Shown piece after piece: positions 9,301-17,337 of a DNA stretch of 64,000 nucleotides (position 1 is the first letter of the stretch; each line of letters begins with the position of its first letter). The translations under genes were made by a program, and so were the position numbers. Source of the DNA: Chryseobacterium sp. ERMR1:04 (GTDB lineage Bacteria; Bacteroidota; Bacteroidia; Flavobacteriales; Weeksellaceae); NCBI RefSeq assembly GCF_001297705.1, contig NZ_LIRF01000007.1:372001-436000 (forward strand), given 5' to 3'. The notes below the pieces were generated by a model, which saw only the letters and a list, made by a program, of their open reading frames with translations, had not been told where the DNA came from and did no database searches.

Positions 9301-11419
9301 GATTTTTCTCATCGTATACTCCGGATGCAGTTAGTTGTAGATTGGCATTCGGATCTTTCGAGTTTAAAACGATATTATAAGCTCCACGGTTGATCTTTCC
9401 TGTAAGATCCATGTTTTGATAGCGGTATCCTTTATAAGTAGCCGATGCAACGTGACCTTTTAAATCAGCATTTGCATTTTTGAAATCGAAGCTTTCTCCT
9501 TTTGCAGAAATCTGAGCAGTGATAGATCCGATATCTTTATTCTGAATGAGCTTCCCAATCTGTAAACCTTGAAGATTAGCTTTTACATCATAAAGTTCAT
9601 GATTTTTTCTTCGCATATCCACCTTCGCAATAATTGCGGCATTTCCAAGGGTAGAATACAAATTGAGGTTGGTGTCTACGACTGTTGTAGAACCTTTTGC
9701 CGTCCCTTTTATACTGAAATTAGAAGGCAAAGAAATATTTGAAGGAATGGTATTCTTCGGAACTAAATTAAAGATTGTTTTTGCGGATGAAGAAAACTCT
9801 GCAATTTTTAAATCATAATACAAATTGTTAGGATTCATTGCATTTTTAATTCTTCCAGATGCGGCAACGCGTAATTGATCTAGTCCTGAAACTTTCATAT
9901 CTTTGATCAATAAATCATTTACAATTCCTTTTACATTGGCATTTACACTCAATATCGCATTTGGATATTTATTGAATGGAACCGTATTTTTTAAAGTAGG
10001 AACCAAATTAAGGATATCAGAAAATCCAATTTTAGAATCTTTAATATTCGCTGAAATTTGTATTGCTCCAGGGTTTGAACTTAATTGTTCGATGGAGTTA
10101 TAATTTAAAATAACCTCATCTCTAATCAATGTTTTCGGAGTTTGTAAATAAAGATCTTTCAGGTAAGCTTCTTTTTCTCCATATACAAAATCGGTATTGA
10201 ATTTTTGAATATCCAATCCTCTTGCTTCCTGAATTTCTGCTGAATTTACAGTTCCTGCAAAAGTATTATTCTCCATCTTAAAGCTTCGGACTTCTACATT
10301 CATTTTTGAAAAATTCATGTGGTTGAAATCCATTCCCTGTTTTGTAGGAGCGATGGCGGTGTTGTTGTAGGCTACTTTTACGTCATTCAATACCAGTTTT
10401 CCTAAAAGCAGTTTCATTGCTTTTTCTTTGTCGGAATTGGTTGAAGGTTCGGATTCTTTAGTGTTTTTTGGATTGGCATTTTGTGCCGGAAGATATAAAT
10501 TGGCATTAACGTCAGCTCCGGAAAGGAATACATTTCCTACATTATAAGCATTGTTCTCTAGATCAAGCTTGTTGACTTTTGTGCTTAATTCTTTAAATAA
10601 AACTTTTGCAAATGTTTTGGTATTATCATCTCCGTAGTCAATGTCGAAATTGGTTAGCTTAATTCCTCTTAAACCAATGTTCATCGGTTTTTGATTGTTG
10701 AGAGAATCCACTTTTTTCTCTACTTTTTTGGCAACTTCTTTTACAAGATCCTGCTTAAGTTTTAACTTTAATCCGTCAAGATTAATGTCATTAACGGCGT
10801 ATGTATTTTTAGTTAAATCAAAAGTTTTAACCCTTGTGTCAAAAGATTTGAAATAAAGTTTAATATCATTTCTCGATTGTTGATCATTAAAAGTAACTCC
10901 AATATCTTTTAAATTGATTTTATCAAGAGAAATAATAAACGGTTTAGACGGGCTTTCTTCTTTATCTGTTGTTGCAAAAGCATCAATAATATAATCGAAG
11001 TTGAATTTTCCATCCGGTTTTCTTACCACATTTGCGCGAACGCCTTCCAGATCTACAGATGTAATATCTGCGGTGGAATTGATAAGTTTAAGCATATTTA
11101 AACCTACATCCAGTTTTTTTACGGCAAGAAGGGTATCGATATTCTGGCCTTTTAAATACAAATTTTCCATAACAAGACTGTTTGGAAACCCTATATAAAC
11201 CTTTTCGAGGCTCACTTTTGTTTTGATTTTTTTCTCAAGATAGACGACCAGTTTGTCTTTGATAAAGTTCTGGACGGCTGGTAGCCTTAAGCTGAATATA
11301 AGCAGAGTGAGCAAAACCAATATTGAAATAAAGGTTATTGCAATACGCTTTAGGATCTTTTTTGTATTAAATTTTTGTTTCAAATGTGGAGTGATTTTGT
11401 AACAAAGATAATAAATCAT
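6359..11419 (-). CDS. tamB: TamB-like translocation and assembly module protein
   Basis: A 1686-residue AsmA/TamB-type protein. There is one N-terminal membrane helix (about 26-46, TFISILVLLTLLIFSL), then a long run of beta-strand-rich repeats that would form a periplasm-spanning hydrophobic groove, and a C-terminal TamB (DUF490) domain (about 1300-1660). It probably bridges the inner membrane and the TamL barrel and moves phospholipid or assists outer membrane protein insertion. It overlaps tamL by one base. A TATCTTTG sequence matching the -7 consensus lies inside the first ten codons (11403-11410), so the true start could be further in, for example the TTG at codon 13; the helix would be kept either way. 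The size is normal for Bacteroidota TamB. Confidence 0.9.
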   Translation of the reverse strand: MIYYLCYKITPHLKQKFNTKKILKRIAITFISILVLLTLLIFSLRLPAVQNFIKDKLVVYLEKKIKTKVSLEKVYIGFPNSLVMENLYLKGQNIDTLLAVKKLDVGLNMLKLINSTADITSVDLEGVRANVVRKPDGKFNFDYIIDAFATTDKEESPSKPFIISLDKINLKDIGVTFNDQQSRNDIKLYFKSFDTRVKTFDLTKNTYAVNDINLDGLKLKLKQDLVKEVAKKVEKKVDSLNNQKPMNIGLRGIKLTNFDIDYGDDNTKTFAKVLFKELSTKVNKLDLENNAYNVGNVFLSGADVNANLYLPAQNANPKNTKESEPSTNSDKEKAMKLLLGKLVLNDVKVAYNNTAIAPTKQGMDFNHMNFSKMNVEVRSFKMENNTFAGTVNSAEIQEARGLDIQKFNTDFVYGEKEAYLKDLYLQTPKTLIRDEVILNYNSIEQLSSNPGAIQISANIKDSKIGFSDILNLVPTLKNTVPFNKYPNAILSVNANVKGIVNDLLIKDMKVSGLDQLRVAASGRIKNAMNPNNLYYDLKIAEFSSSAKTIFNLVPKNTIPSNISLPSNFSIKGTAKGSTTVVDTNLNLYSTLGNAAIIAKVDMRRKNHELYDVKANLQGLQIGKLIQNKDIGSITAQISAKGESFDFKNANADLKGHVASATYKGYRYQNMDLTGKINRGAYNIVLNSKDPNANLQLTASGVYDEKNPTVKVNGEIIKLDLNKLGFYDKQMIIGGKIDGDFTSLDPDNLNGYLNLQNFAFSDTKEVYPLQEVNLKASSSNDSTKIMFNSQIADVELNGKYKLTQIFGSLAQTINQYYQFQKPDKTQKIDAGQHFTFNAKIKNDDLIRKFVPDLKSFETINLVGNYDADSQKIEINGQIPQLLYGENTIENAALKVTNENQALQYDFSVAALKSSSLALNKVNINGDVANNIINYNITTKDEKDVTQFLIAGNAKSLNDITEVSLNSNGLKLNYSDWTVGEGNKIQISDKGILADNFRLSHKGSEILLQSETQSPNSPLNVSLKDFKIETITEIIKKDSVLAKGTINGTAQLRDLTKNMTFTSDLTVSDLFVYGNAIGNLAVKVNNTSPNLLNADIALSGNNNDVTILGDYNTSSSTFDLNMAINKLQMKSVQGFSMNSITNTEGYLSGNLKITGNTDKPNILGKVKFNDVGLEIAKTGSDFRKLNDQIDFTSRGIEFDKFKINDKDGNALVINGEVLTQNYKDYAFNLDLNAKKFKVVNSEKSNDAMMYGILAIDAALHIRGNLDLPKVDGTLAVSDNTDFSFVLPQTSPSLQERDGIVEFIDQDQVVLNKTIKTDSLKAQNRIKGMDVSVNIEVSKEAKMSIIIDKANGDFVKLQGEAELTGGVDPSGKMTLVGVYEVEKGAYELSVSLLKRKFDIQKGSTITWTGEPTSGIMDITAVYKTSAAPIDLVEQQITSDSEINLYKQKIPFNTLLVMKGELLKPQISFDITTDDKNNAVSSTVTDLVNAKLTQLRTEESELNKQVFALLLLNRFIGENPFKSSAGVSGETMARQSVSSLLSQQLNNLASGLIKGVDIDLGLNSSEDYSSGQKNTRTDLNVGVSKRLLNDRLKVSVGSNFALEGQARENENTTNIAGNVTVDYSLSKDGRYMLRAYRKDEYQVTLQGQIIETGVGFVITLDYDKFREIFQKNQKERRKKENKNNLVVEFK

Positions 11420-11473
11420 TTTTCAATGAATATTAAATTTCTATGTTGTGGTACCACTTTCAGAGTGCAAAAA

Positions 11474-11661
11474 TCCTGCCTTGACTGCCTATTATGGAAT
11501 TTAGTCTAGTTAGCGAAGTGAATTAGTTGATAAGAACAGCCAAAGCGTGGATTTGAGTTGATTTTTAAAAGCCCCCTTTTTTCTCATTGTTTACTTTTGA
11601 AAAGGTTGTGCAAAAATGAATATCAAATTAGGTTTCAAAAGGGGGCATACCTTAAGGCAGG
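11474..11661. repeat. Nested inverted repeats in the tamB-ccoP intergenic region
   Basis: Two inverted repeats are nested. The outer is cctgcctt (11474-11481) with aaggcagg (11654-11661); the inner is gccccctttt (11571-11580) with aaaagggggc (11637-11646). Both are perfect. No ORF covers the segment. It could be a remnant of a small mobile element, a REP-like dispersed repeat, or an RNA structure at the ends of the two minus-strand transcription units. Nothing in it identifies a known family. Confidence 0.4.
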
Positions 11662-11677
11662 TTTGAGATAATAAATT

Positions 11678-12565
11678 TTATTCGTTTGTATTTTCCCATT
11701 TTACTTCTTCTCCCTGAGGTGAGGCGCCTCCCTGAGCTTCCGTAATGGGGGTTGTTTCCTGATTAATATGGTAAACATAGGCTGCAATTTTTTCGGCATC
11801 TCTTCCTGTGATGGTTCCTTCTTTAATGAAAGGCCTCATGGTAGGATTGTTGGGAGATCCGTTTTCAAGCATCCAGAATACGTTTTTAAATAAACTTTTT
11901 TCTTTAATGTTGATCCAGTGGCTGTCGGTAAGATTAGGCCCGATTCCTCCTTTTCCACCTTCTGAATGGCAGGTTACGCAGTTGGTTTTAAACAGTTGTT
12001 CTCCTTCTGCAATGTTGTCTGCACTGTATTTTGCGGTTTCCAAAGTGATTTGTGGAGCTGTTTTTTCATATTCGGTGATGGATGCCAACATGGTTTTGGT
12101 CTCTTTGTTTAGTTCAGCTTCTGGGTGTGCATAATCTGTGAAAGCAAAAGCAAATAAATAGACGACGCAGAAAACACATCCGAACCAGAATAAACCGATC
12201 CACCATTTGGGTAAAGAATTATCAAGCTCTGTGATGCCATCAAAACCATGGTCTATCAAAATATCTTTTTCTTCGGTTGCAGATTGCTTTTTAAAGGCCG
12301 AATTCCAAAGCTTCTGATAATAAGGAATACTCTTTTCACGCAAATATTCTCTTTTCTCTTCTGCAGATAATCTGCTGAATCTTTCATTTTCCACCAGATC
12401 TCCAACGGAATTCATGATGAGAAGTAAAATCGTCGTGATCAATATCAACGCCCAGAAAAAAGGTGAGGTAAGGTATTCTGAATCTTGAGCAAACATTTCG
12501 AATGCCATGATCGTTAATCCAATTGTTGCAGCAATGTATATTGAAATGGGGGTTCTCGTTTTCAT
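11678..12565 (-). CDS. ccoP: cbb3-type cytochrome c oxidase subunit III (CcoP)
   Basis: A 295-residue membrane-anchored c-type cytochrome that feeds electrons to the cbb3 oxidase. There are two N-terminal hydrophobic segments (about 8-26 and 35-52), a charged linker, the CcoP signature DGITELDNSLPKWW (about 109-122), a third membrane helix (about 123-142), and a cytochrome c domain with one haem motif CVTCH (196-200). Proteobacterial CcoP has two haem sites; one site is the usual Bacteroidota form. The C-terminus EAQGGASPQGEE is also typical of flavobacterial relatives. It is cotranscribed after ccoNO with only 18 bases between them. Confidence 0.93.
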   Translation of the reverse strand: MKTRTPISIYIAATIGLTIMAFEMFAQDSEYLTSPFFWALILITTILLLIMNSVGDLVENERFSRLSAEEKREYLREKSIPYYQKLWNSAFKKQSATEEKDILIDHGFDGITELDNSLPKWWIGLFWFGCVFCVVYLFAFAFTDYAHPEAELNKETKTMLASITEYEKTAPQITLETAKYSADNIAEGEQLFKTNCVTCHSEGGKGGIGPNLTDSHWINIKEKSLFKNVFWMLENGSPNNPTMRPFIKEGTITGRDAEKIAAYVYHINQETTPITEAQGGASPQGEEVKWENTNE

Positions 12566-12583
12566 TGTAATAAAATTTAATGA

Positions 12584-14863
12584 TTACTCTATGCTTGCCG
12601 TTTTGATCTCTGTGGTCTTGATATCGGTTCCTAATCTTTGCAGATAGGCGATCATAGCTATAATTTCTCGCTGTTCAAGCGGAACAAATGAAGTTCCCTT
12701 GAGTGCTTGATCTTTTTCTACCTGATCTCTTACATCAGTAGCTTCAGAATAAATTCTTTTAACAATAGCTTTGGATTGGTTATTGGCCCATTTTCCTGCA
12801 GAATCTATTTGAGCTTTTGTATACGGAACATCAAAACTGTTTTTCATTAATTTCATTTTATCCACCATTTGAGAACGATCAAGCTTATTGGTGATCAGCC
12901 AAGGGAAACGCGGCATAATAGAACCTGCAGAAGTAATTCTTGGGTTATACATGTGTTTAAAGTGCCATGAATCCGGATTTCTTTCTCCTTCTCTGTGTAA
13001 ATCGGGTCCGGTTCTTTTTGATCCCCATAAAAATGGTCGGTCATAAACGAATTCTCCGGCTTTTGAATATTGCCCGTTTTTACCGTCAAACCTCATCACT
13101 TCATCACGGAAAGGTCTTATCATTTGTGAGTGACATGAGTTACAACCTTCACGGATGTACAAGTCTCTTCCTTCCAACTCTAAAGGTGAATAAGGTTTTA
13201 CGGCGGTAATTTCCGGAACGCTTTGTTTAAGAGATAGAGTAGGGACTATTTCTATCAATCCTCCAATTGAAATCACTACAAAAGCTAGTATAGATAATAA
13301 TTTTGGTGTTCTTTCCAGCCAAAGATGCGCGCCTTCGCCTTCTTTTCTGCTGCTGCCGATATGGGCTAAAGCAGGTGCTTCTGCAGGTACATTTTTTTGG
13401 AACGAGCCGGCTTTAATTGTTTTAATAACATTCACAACCATTAAGATGGCTCCTGAAAGATAAAGCAGTCCTCCTACAAATCTCATTTTAAAGTAAGGAA
13501 TAATGGCGGTGACAGTATCCAACCAGTTTTTCCATAATAAGGTTCCGTCCGGGTTGAATTGTTTCCACATTAATCCTTGCGTAAATCCTGAAATATACAT
13601 CGGGACAGCGTAGAAAATAATTCCTAACGTTCCCAACCAAAAGTGCCAGTTGGCTAATTTTTTAGACCAAAGTTGGGTTCTCCACATTACTGGAATCAAA
13701 TAATAGATTACTCCGAAGGCCATAAAACCATTCCATCCAAGGGCGCCTAAGTGAACGTGACCAATAACCCAGTCTGTATAATGTCCTATTTTATTTAATG
13801 ATTTGGTTGCTAAAAGTGGACCTTCAAAAGTGGCCATCCCATAACAGGTAACGGCTACAACGAAGAACTTAAGGATAGGATTTTCTCTTACTTTATCCCA
13901 CGCGCCTCTTAAAGTTAAAAGTCCGTTCAGCATTCCTCCCCAGGATGGAGCAATCAGCATGATAGAGAAACCTGTTCCCACCGCCTGAGCCCAAGCCGGT
14001 AAAGCGGTATATTGAAGGTGATGCGGACCTGCCCATAAATACACAAAGATCAACGACCAAAAGTGGATAATAGACAGTTTATATGAGAAAACAGGTCTTT
14101 CGGCAGCTTTCGGCATAAAATAATACATCAAACCTAAAACCGGAGTCGTTAATACGAATGCAACCGCATTGTGACCATACCACCACTGAACCAAGGCATC
14201 TTTTACTCCTGCATACACAGAATATGATTTCCAGCTTGTGAAGGATAACGGAACTTCAAGATTATTAAATATATGGAGCATTGCCACGGCAATCCAGGTT
14301 GCAATATAGAACCAAATGGCAACATACAAATGTCTTACTCTTCTTTTCGCAATCGTTCCAAACATGTTGATCCCGAAGATGATCCATGAGAAGGCGATTA
14401 ATATATCAATAGGCCATTCGTGTTCTGCATATTCTTTAGAAGTATTAATTCCCATTAAAAAGGTAATCACCACCGCTACGATCATTATTTGCCAAGACCA
14501 GAAATGTAACCAAGATAGGGTATCGCTGTACATTCTTGTTTTTAATAATCTTTGCATGCTGTAATACGCTCCACAAAAGAATGAGTTACAGACAAAAGCA
14601 AAGATCACAGCACTGGTATGCAGCATTCTTATTCTTCCAAATCCCATGGCACCTTGTGTATTAATCAAGCCTTGAATATTTCCTGAAGCCAAACTTTTAA
14701 TAGTGGTATCATCTGTTCCGAATAAGAACTCAGGTAATTCTGGGTAGAAAAGCATTAAAGCGGCAGTAAGACCGAGTAAAAATCCGACCAAACCAAATAC
14801 AATAGTAGCATACAAGAATGCTCTGACAATATTATTGTCATAATTAAATCTTTGCGTCTCCAT
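12584..14863 (-). CDS. ccoNO: Fused cbb3 oxidase subunits I and II (CcoN-CcoO)
   Basis: A 759-residue fusion of the catalytic haem-copper subunit CcoN (about 1-500, roughly 12-14 membrane helices) with the monohaem cytochrome CcoO. The CcoN part shows haem and CuB ligands in HTSAVIFAF, WWYGHNAVAF, AGPHHLQYT and GHVHLGALGWN. The CcoO part has the haem site CNSCH (574-578) and the family sequence SQMIRPFRDEVMRF. The enzyme reduces oxygen to water with high affinity and pumps protons, for growth at low oxygen. The fusion is known in Bacteroidota. No ccoQ fits in the 18-base gap to ccoP, and the assembly genes ccoG, ccoI and ccoS are not next to it, so they must lie elsewhere. Confidence 0.95.
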   Translation of the reverse strand: METQRFNYDNNIVRAFLYATIVFGLVGFLLGLTAALMLFYPELPEFLFGTDDTTIKSLASGNIQGLINTQGAMGFGRIRMLHTSAVIFAFVCNSFFCGAYYSMQRLLKTRMYSDTLSWLHFWSWQIMIVAVVITFLMGINTSKEYAEHEWPIDILIAFSWIIFGINMFGTIAKRRVRHLYVAIWFYIATWIAVAMLHIFNNLEVPLSFTSWKSYSVYAGVKDALVQWWYGHNAVAFVLTTPVLGLMYYFMPKAAERPVFSYKLSIIHFWSLIFVYLWAGPHHLQYTALPAWAQAVGTGFSIMLIAPSWGGMLNGLLTLRGAWDKVRENPILKFFVVAVTCYGMATFEGPLLATKSLNKIGHYTDWVIGHVHLGALGWNGFMAFGVIYYLIPVMWRTQLWSKKLANWHFWLGTLGIIFYAVPMYISGFTQGLMWKQFNPDGTLLWKNWLDTVTAIIPYFKMRFVGGLLYLSGAILMVVNVIKTIKAGSFQKNVPAEAPALAHIGSSRKEGEGAHLWLERTPKLLSILAFVVISIGGLIEIVPTLSLKQSVPEITAVKPYSPLELEGRDLYIREGCNSCHSQMIRPFRDEVMRFDGKNGQYSKAGEFVYDRPFLWGSKRTGPDLHREGERNPDSWHFKHMYNPRITSAGSIMPRFPWLITNKLDRSQMVDKMKLMKNSFDVPYTKAQIDSAGKWANNQSKAIVKRIYSEATDVRDQVEKDQALKGTSFVPLEQREIIAMIAYLQRLGTDIKTTEIKTASIE

Positions 14864-14979
14864 AATTCCAATTGTGTGTACTGAAGTGATATTTTTTCTT
14901 TCTTATGGTTTTATTGAGTGAATTTTTAAACCAAATTTTATGATGAAATAAATATCATATAGCGTGAATAATGTTTTGC

Positions 14980-15000
14980 CAAAGGTATTTATTAACTTTG
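14980..15000. promoter_or_regulatory. Divergent -7 boxes for ccoNO and the XRE gene
   Basis: CAAAGGTA at 14980-14987 reads TACCTTTG on the minus strand, towards ccoNO. TAACTTTG at 14993-15000 reads towards the XRE gene. Both match TAnnTTTG and lie only five bases apart, so polymerase binding on the two sides would compete. Confidence 0.5.
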
Positions 15001-15053
15001 TTTGAGGCTATTAGATAAACTTCTAAAATATACCGAAAACTACTAAAACAGAA

Positions 15054-15350
15054 ATGATGAAGATATGTGGACAAAACATTAGAAAGATTAGAAGGAGTAA
15101 AGATTTTACTCAAGAATACATGGCTTTTGAAATGGGGATTTCGCAAAAAGCCTATTCCGATATTGAAAATTCTAAAGTGAAGATCAATCTTGATATTTTA
15201 AACAAAATTTCAGGTATTTTAGACATAAAACCTTCTGATATCTGTAGTATTTCTCACAAATGCGGAACAGGTGATTTTGAAGATAAATACCACGAGCTTC
15301 TACAATATATGAAGCAAAATAATATTTCTATTCCAGAAGAGCATTTATAA
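15054..15350 (+). CDS. Small XRE-family HTH transcriptional regulator
   Basis: A 98-residue protein with a Cro/C1-type helix-turn-helix at about 8-62 (IRKIRRSKDFTQEYMAFEMG, then ISQKAYSDIENSK). The remaining 35 residues form a short helical tail. No second domain is present. It is divergent from the ccoNO-ccoP genes and shares their 190-base promoter region, so it may control them or itself; this is inference from position. A second ATG directly after the first (15057) could also be the start. Confidence 0.85.
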   Translation: MMKICGQNIRKIRRSKDFTQEYMAFEMGISQKAYSDIENSKVKINLDILNKISGILDIKPSDICSISHKCGTGDFEDKYHELLQYMKQNNISIPEEHL

Positions 15351-15552
15351 TGGAGGAAAAATAGATGAGTTTTGTACATCTTTATATTATTCATTTGATA
15401 TTTTGATTATTTTTTCTGGTATTTTCTGTAAATTGGTAACGGTACATATTTCATGTATTCGTGAAAATTACAGATCTGGTCTGTTTGATATTTCAGCGGA
15501 CAAGCCGAAAACCGCATAACAAAGTAGGCATCATTAAAAAAATCAAATTAGT

Positions 15553-16191
15553 ATGTCAAATTTATTTCAATCCCTTACAAACACGGTTAAACACTGGTAT
15601 ATTCCATTAATCTTTGGAATTATTTTCCTTCTGTGTGGTGTATATGTGTTTACGGTTCCTCTTGCTGTTTATGTAACGCTATCTTTTATTTTCAGTATTT
15701 CATTTTTAATTTCAGGAATTACAGAAATTTTCTTTTCACTGCAGAACAGGAAATCTCTGCAAGGATGGGGTTGGTTCTTGGTGAGCGGATTGCTTACCGC
15801 AGCAATTGGATTGTATTTGGTGGGTAATCCTCAGATTTCAATGGTTGTTTTACCTTTTGTGATAGGAATTACGTTGCTTTTTCGTTCGTTGCAGTTATTA
15901 GGGTTTGCTTTTGATTTAAGAAGTCACAAAATAGCAAGTTGGGGAAATGTAGCATTAACGAGTGCTGGAGGTATTATATTTTCTTTATTGCTTTTGTTTA
16001 ACCCGATATTCACAGGCTTTTCTTTGGTTACATTAACGGGTATTTCTTTTATCTTCATTGGTGTTTCTTCCATATTGTTGGCGTTTGATTTGAGAAAATT
16101 GAAAAATTTCCCGGCGAAGGTAAGTGATGAGTTAAAAGCTAAAATAAAATTATTGCAGGACGAAATTGATGATTTGAGAAAAAGCAAATAA
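15553..16191 (+). CDS. HdeD family membrane protein (DUF308)
   Basis: A 212-residue protein with six hydrophobic segments arranged as three DUF308 pairs, as in HdeD, an inner-membrane protein tied to acid resistance at high cell density in E. coli. Features include WYIPLIFGIIFLLCGVYVF near the N-terminus, GWGWFLVSGLLTAAIGLYL in the middle and a C-terminal coiled-coil-like tail rich in Lys and Asp (about 185-212). The function in Bacteroidota is not established. It is monocistronic, with a terminator 27 bases after the stop. Confidence 0.85.
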   Translation: MSNLFQSLTNTVKHWYIPLIFGIIFLLCGVYVFTVPLAVYVTLSFIFSISFLISGITEIFFSLQNRKSLQGWGWFLVSGLLTAAIGLYLVGNPQISMVVLPFVIGITLLFRSLQLLGFAFDLRSHKIASWGNVALTSAGGIIFSLLLLFNPIFTGFSLVTLTGISFIFIGVSSILLAFDLRKLKNFPAKVSDELKAKIKLLQDEIDDLRKSK

Positions 16192-16218
16192 GCATTCTTT
16201 AATCAAATGATATATAAA

Positions 16219-16254
16219 AAGAAGCCTCTGAACTAGAGGTTTCTTTTGTTTTTT
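16219..16254 (+). terminator. Terminator after the HdeD-like gene
   Basis: An 11-bp stem with one G-T pair (aagaagcctct/agaggtttctt) and a gaact loop is followed by a T-rich stretch. Confidence 0.75.
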
Positions 16255-16314
16255 AAGGGTAAAAATAGATTGAATCAATACTTTGATTGTAAATCTACTA
16301 TCTGCTTATCTTTT

Positions 16315-17040
16315 CTATTTAATCGTAACACTATGCACTGCTACAAGCCCGGAGGTTACAGGTTTTGAATTATCCTGTAAATAATTACCCACTTTAAAAT
16401 ATACAGGTTCAGGATTCCAGCTGTCTCCAAAAGTAAATGTCTGAGATTGATCATTGACTGTAACAGTTACCATATGATCAGATTGTGAAATCGTGTAGCT
16501 AAAAACTTGGTTCAAGGGTACATTTTTCAATAATGTAAAGCGTTGCTCTTTGTCATTCACTTCTTTTTTGAAACCTATTTGTAGATCTCCATTATTCCAC
16601 CATAATTTAGCGGCTTCAGTTCCTTTGGTATGCCCATGTATTTGTCCGATAATGATTTTTCCGGTGCTGGGTTGTTGCAATACCGCTAGTTTTACAGACA
16701 TTTCATGCTGTCCGGCGAAATGCCATTCATTGATTTCACGCAATTCCGTTCTTGGAAAGTGAGAACCTTTGGTAGTTGTTCCATCCGATGTACAAAATAG
16801 ATGCATGCTTTGGTCTTTGGGATCCAGGTAGAAATAATTGGAACTGTACTTGGCTAGTTCTTCTCCTTTCTTTTGCGTGATGCTGTTATTTTGCGCAAGA
16901 GGAAGTTGGAGCGTAAAGGGCGTTAAATTGAATTTAGTTCCTGGTGCGGTATATTTTTCCTGAGCCTTTACTGCGTTTGTCATCCCTATTAACAGAAGTA
17001 AAAGGAATATTGATAGGTAATTTTTAATAATTGTTTTCAT
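16315..17040 (-). CDS. Polysaccharide lyase family 7 (alginate lyase)
   Basis: A 241-residue secreted enzyme with a signal peptide ending about residue 26 (TNAVKAQ). The mature part is a single PL7 jelly-roll domain. Three family signatures are visible: RTELRE (97-102), QIH (133-135) and YFKVGNY (214-220), which supply the catalytic and substrate-binding residues. It should cut alginate by beta-elimination. QIH rather than QVH is usually linked to activity on polyguluronate or mixed blocks. No other alginate genes or SusCD pair lie near, so it looks like an isolated exoenzyme. There is no T9SS C-terminal domain and no binding module. Confidence 0.9.
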   Translation of the reverse strand: MKTIIKNYLSIFLLLLLIGMTNAVKAQEKYTAPGTKFNLTPFTLQLPLAQNNSITQKKGEELAKYSSNYFYLDPKDQSMHLFCTSDGTTTKGSHFPRTELREINEWHFAGQHEMSVKLAVLQQPSTGKIIIGQIHGHTKGTEAAKLWWNNGDLQIGFKKEVNDKEQRFTLLKNVPLNQVFSYTISQSDHMVTVTVNDQSQTFTFGDSWNPEPVYFKVGNYLQDNSKPVTSGLVAVHSVTIK

Positions 17041-17337
17041 AAGATACTACATAATTATGATTTGATCTAAGTGATTGTTAAACAGTGTTTTTTTTTTACT
17101 AATTAATAAAAAAAGTTTTAAATGTGCTGTATTTCTTAGCCCATCTATTTTTTATGATTACGCTTTATAAAAATAAGATTTTACTTGAATTTATACAGTA
17201 TAAAATAAAACTATGATTTATTTTATGAGGGCAAAATATTCATCTCGTATCAATAATACCTACAAGAATCATTCAACTTTGTTTTAGAGAGGGTGGATTC
17301 TTGAAGTTTTTATATATTTAGGCAATTAAATTATTCT

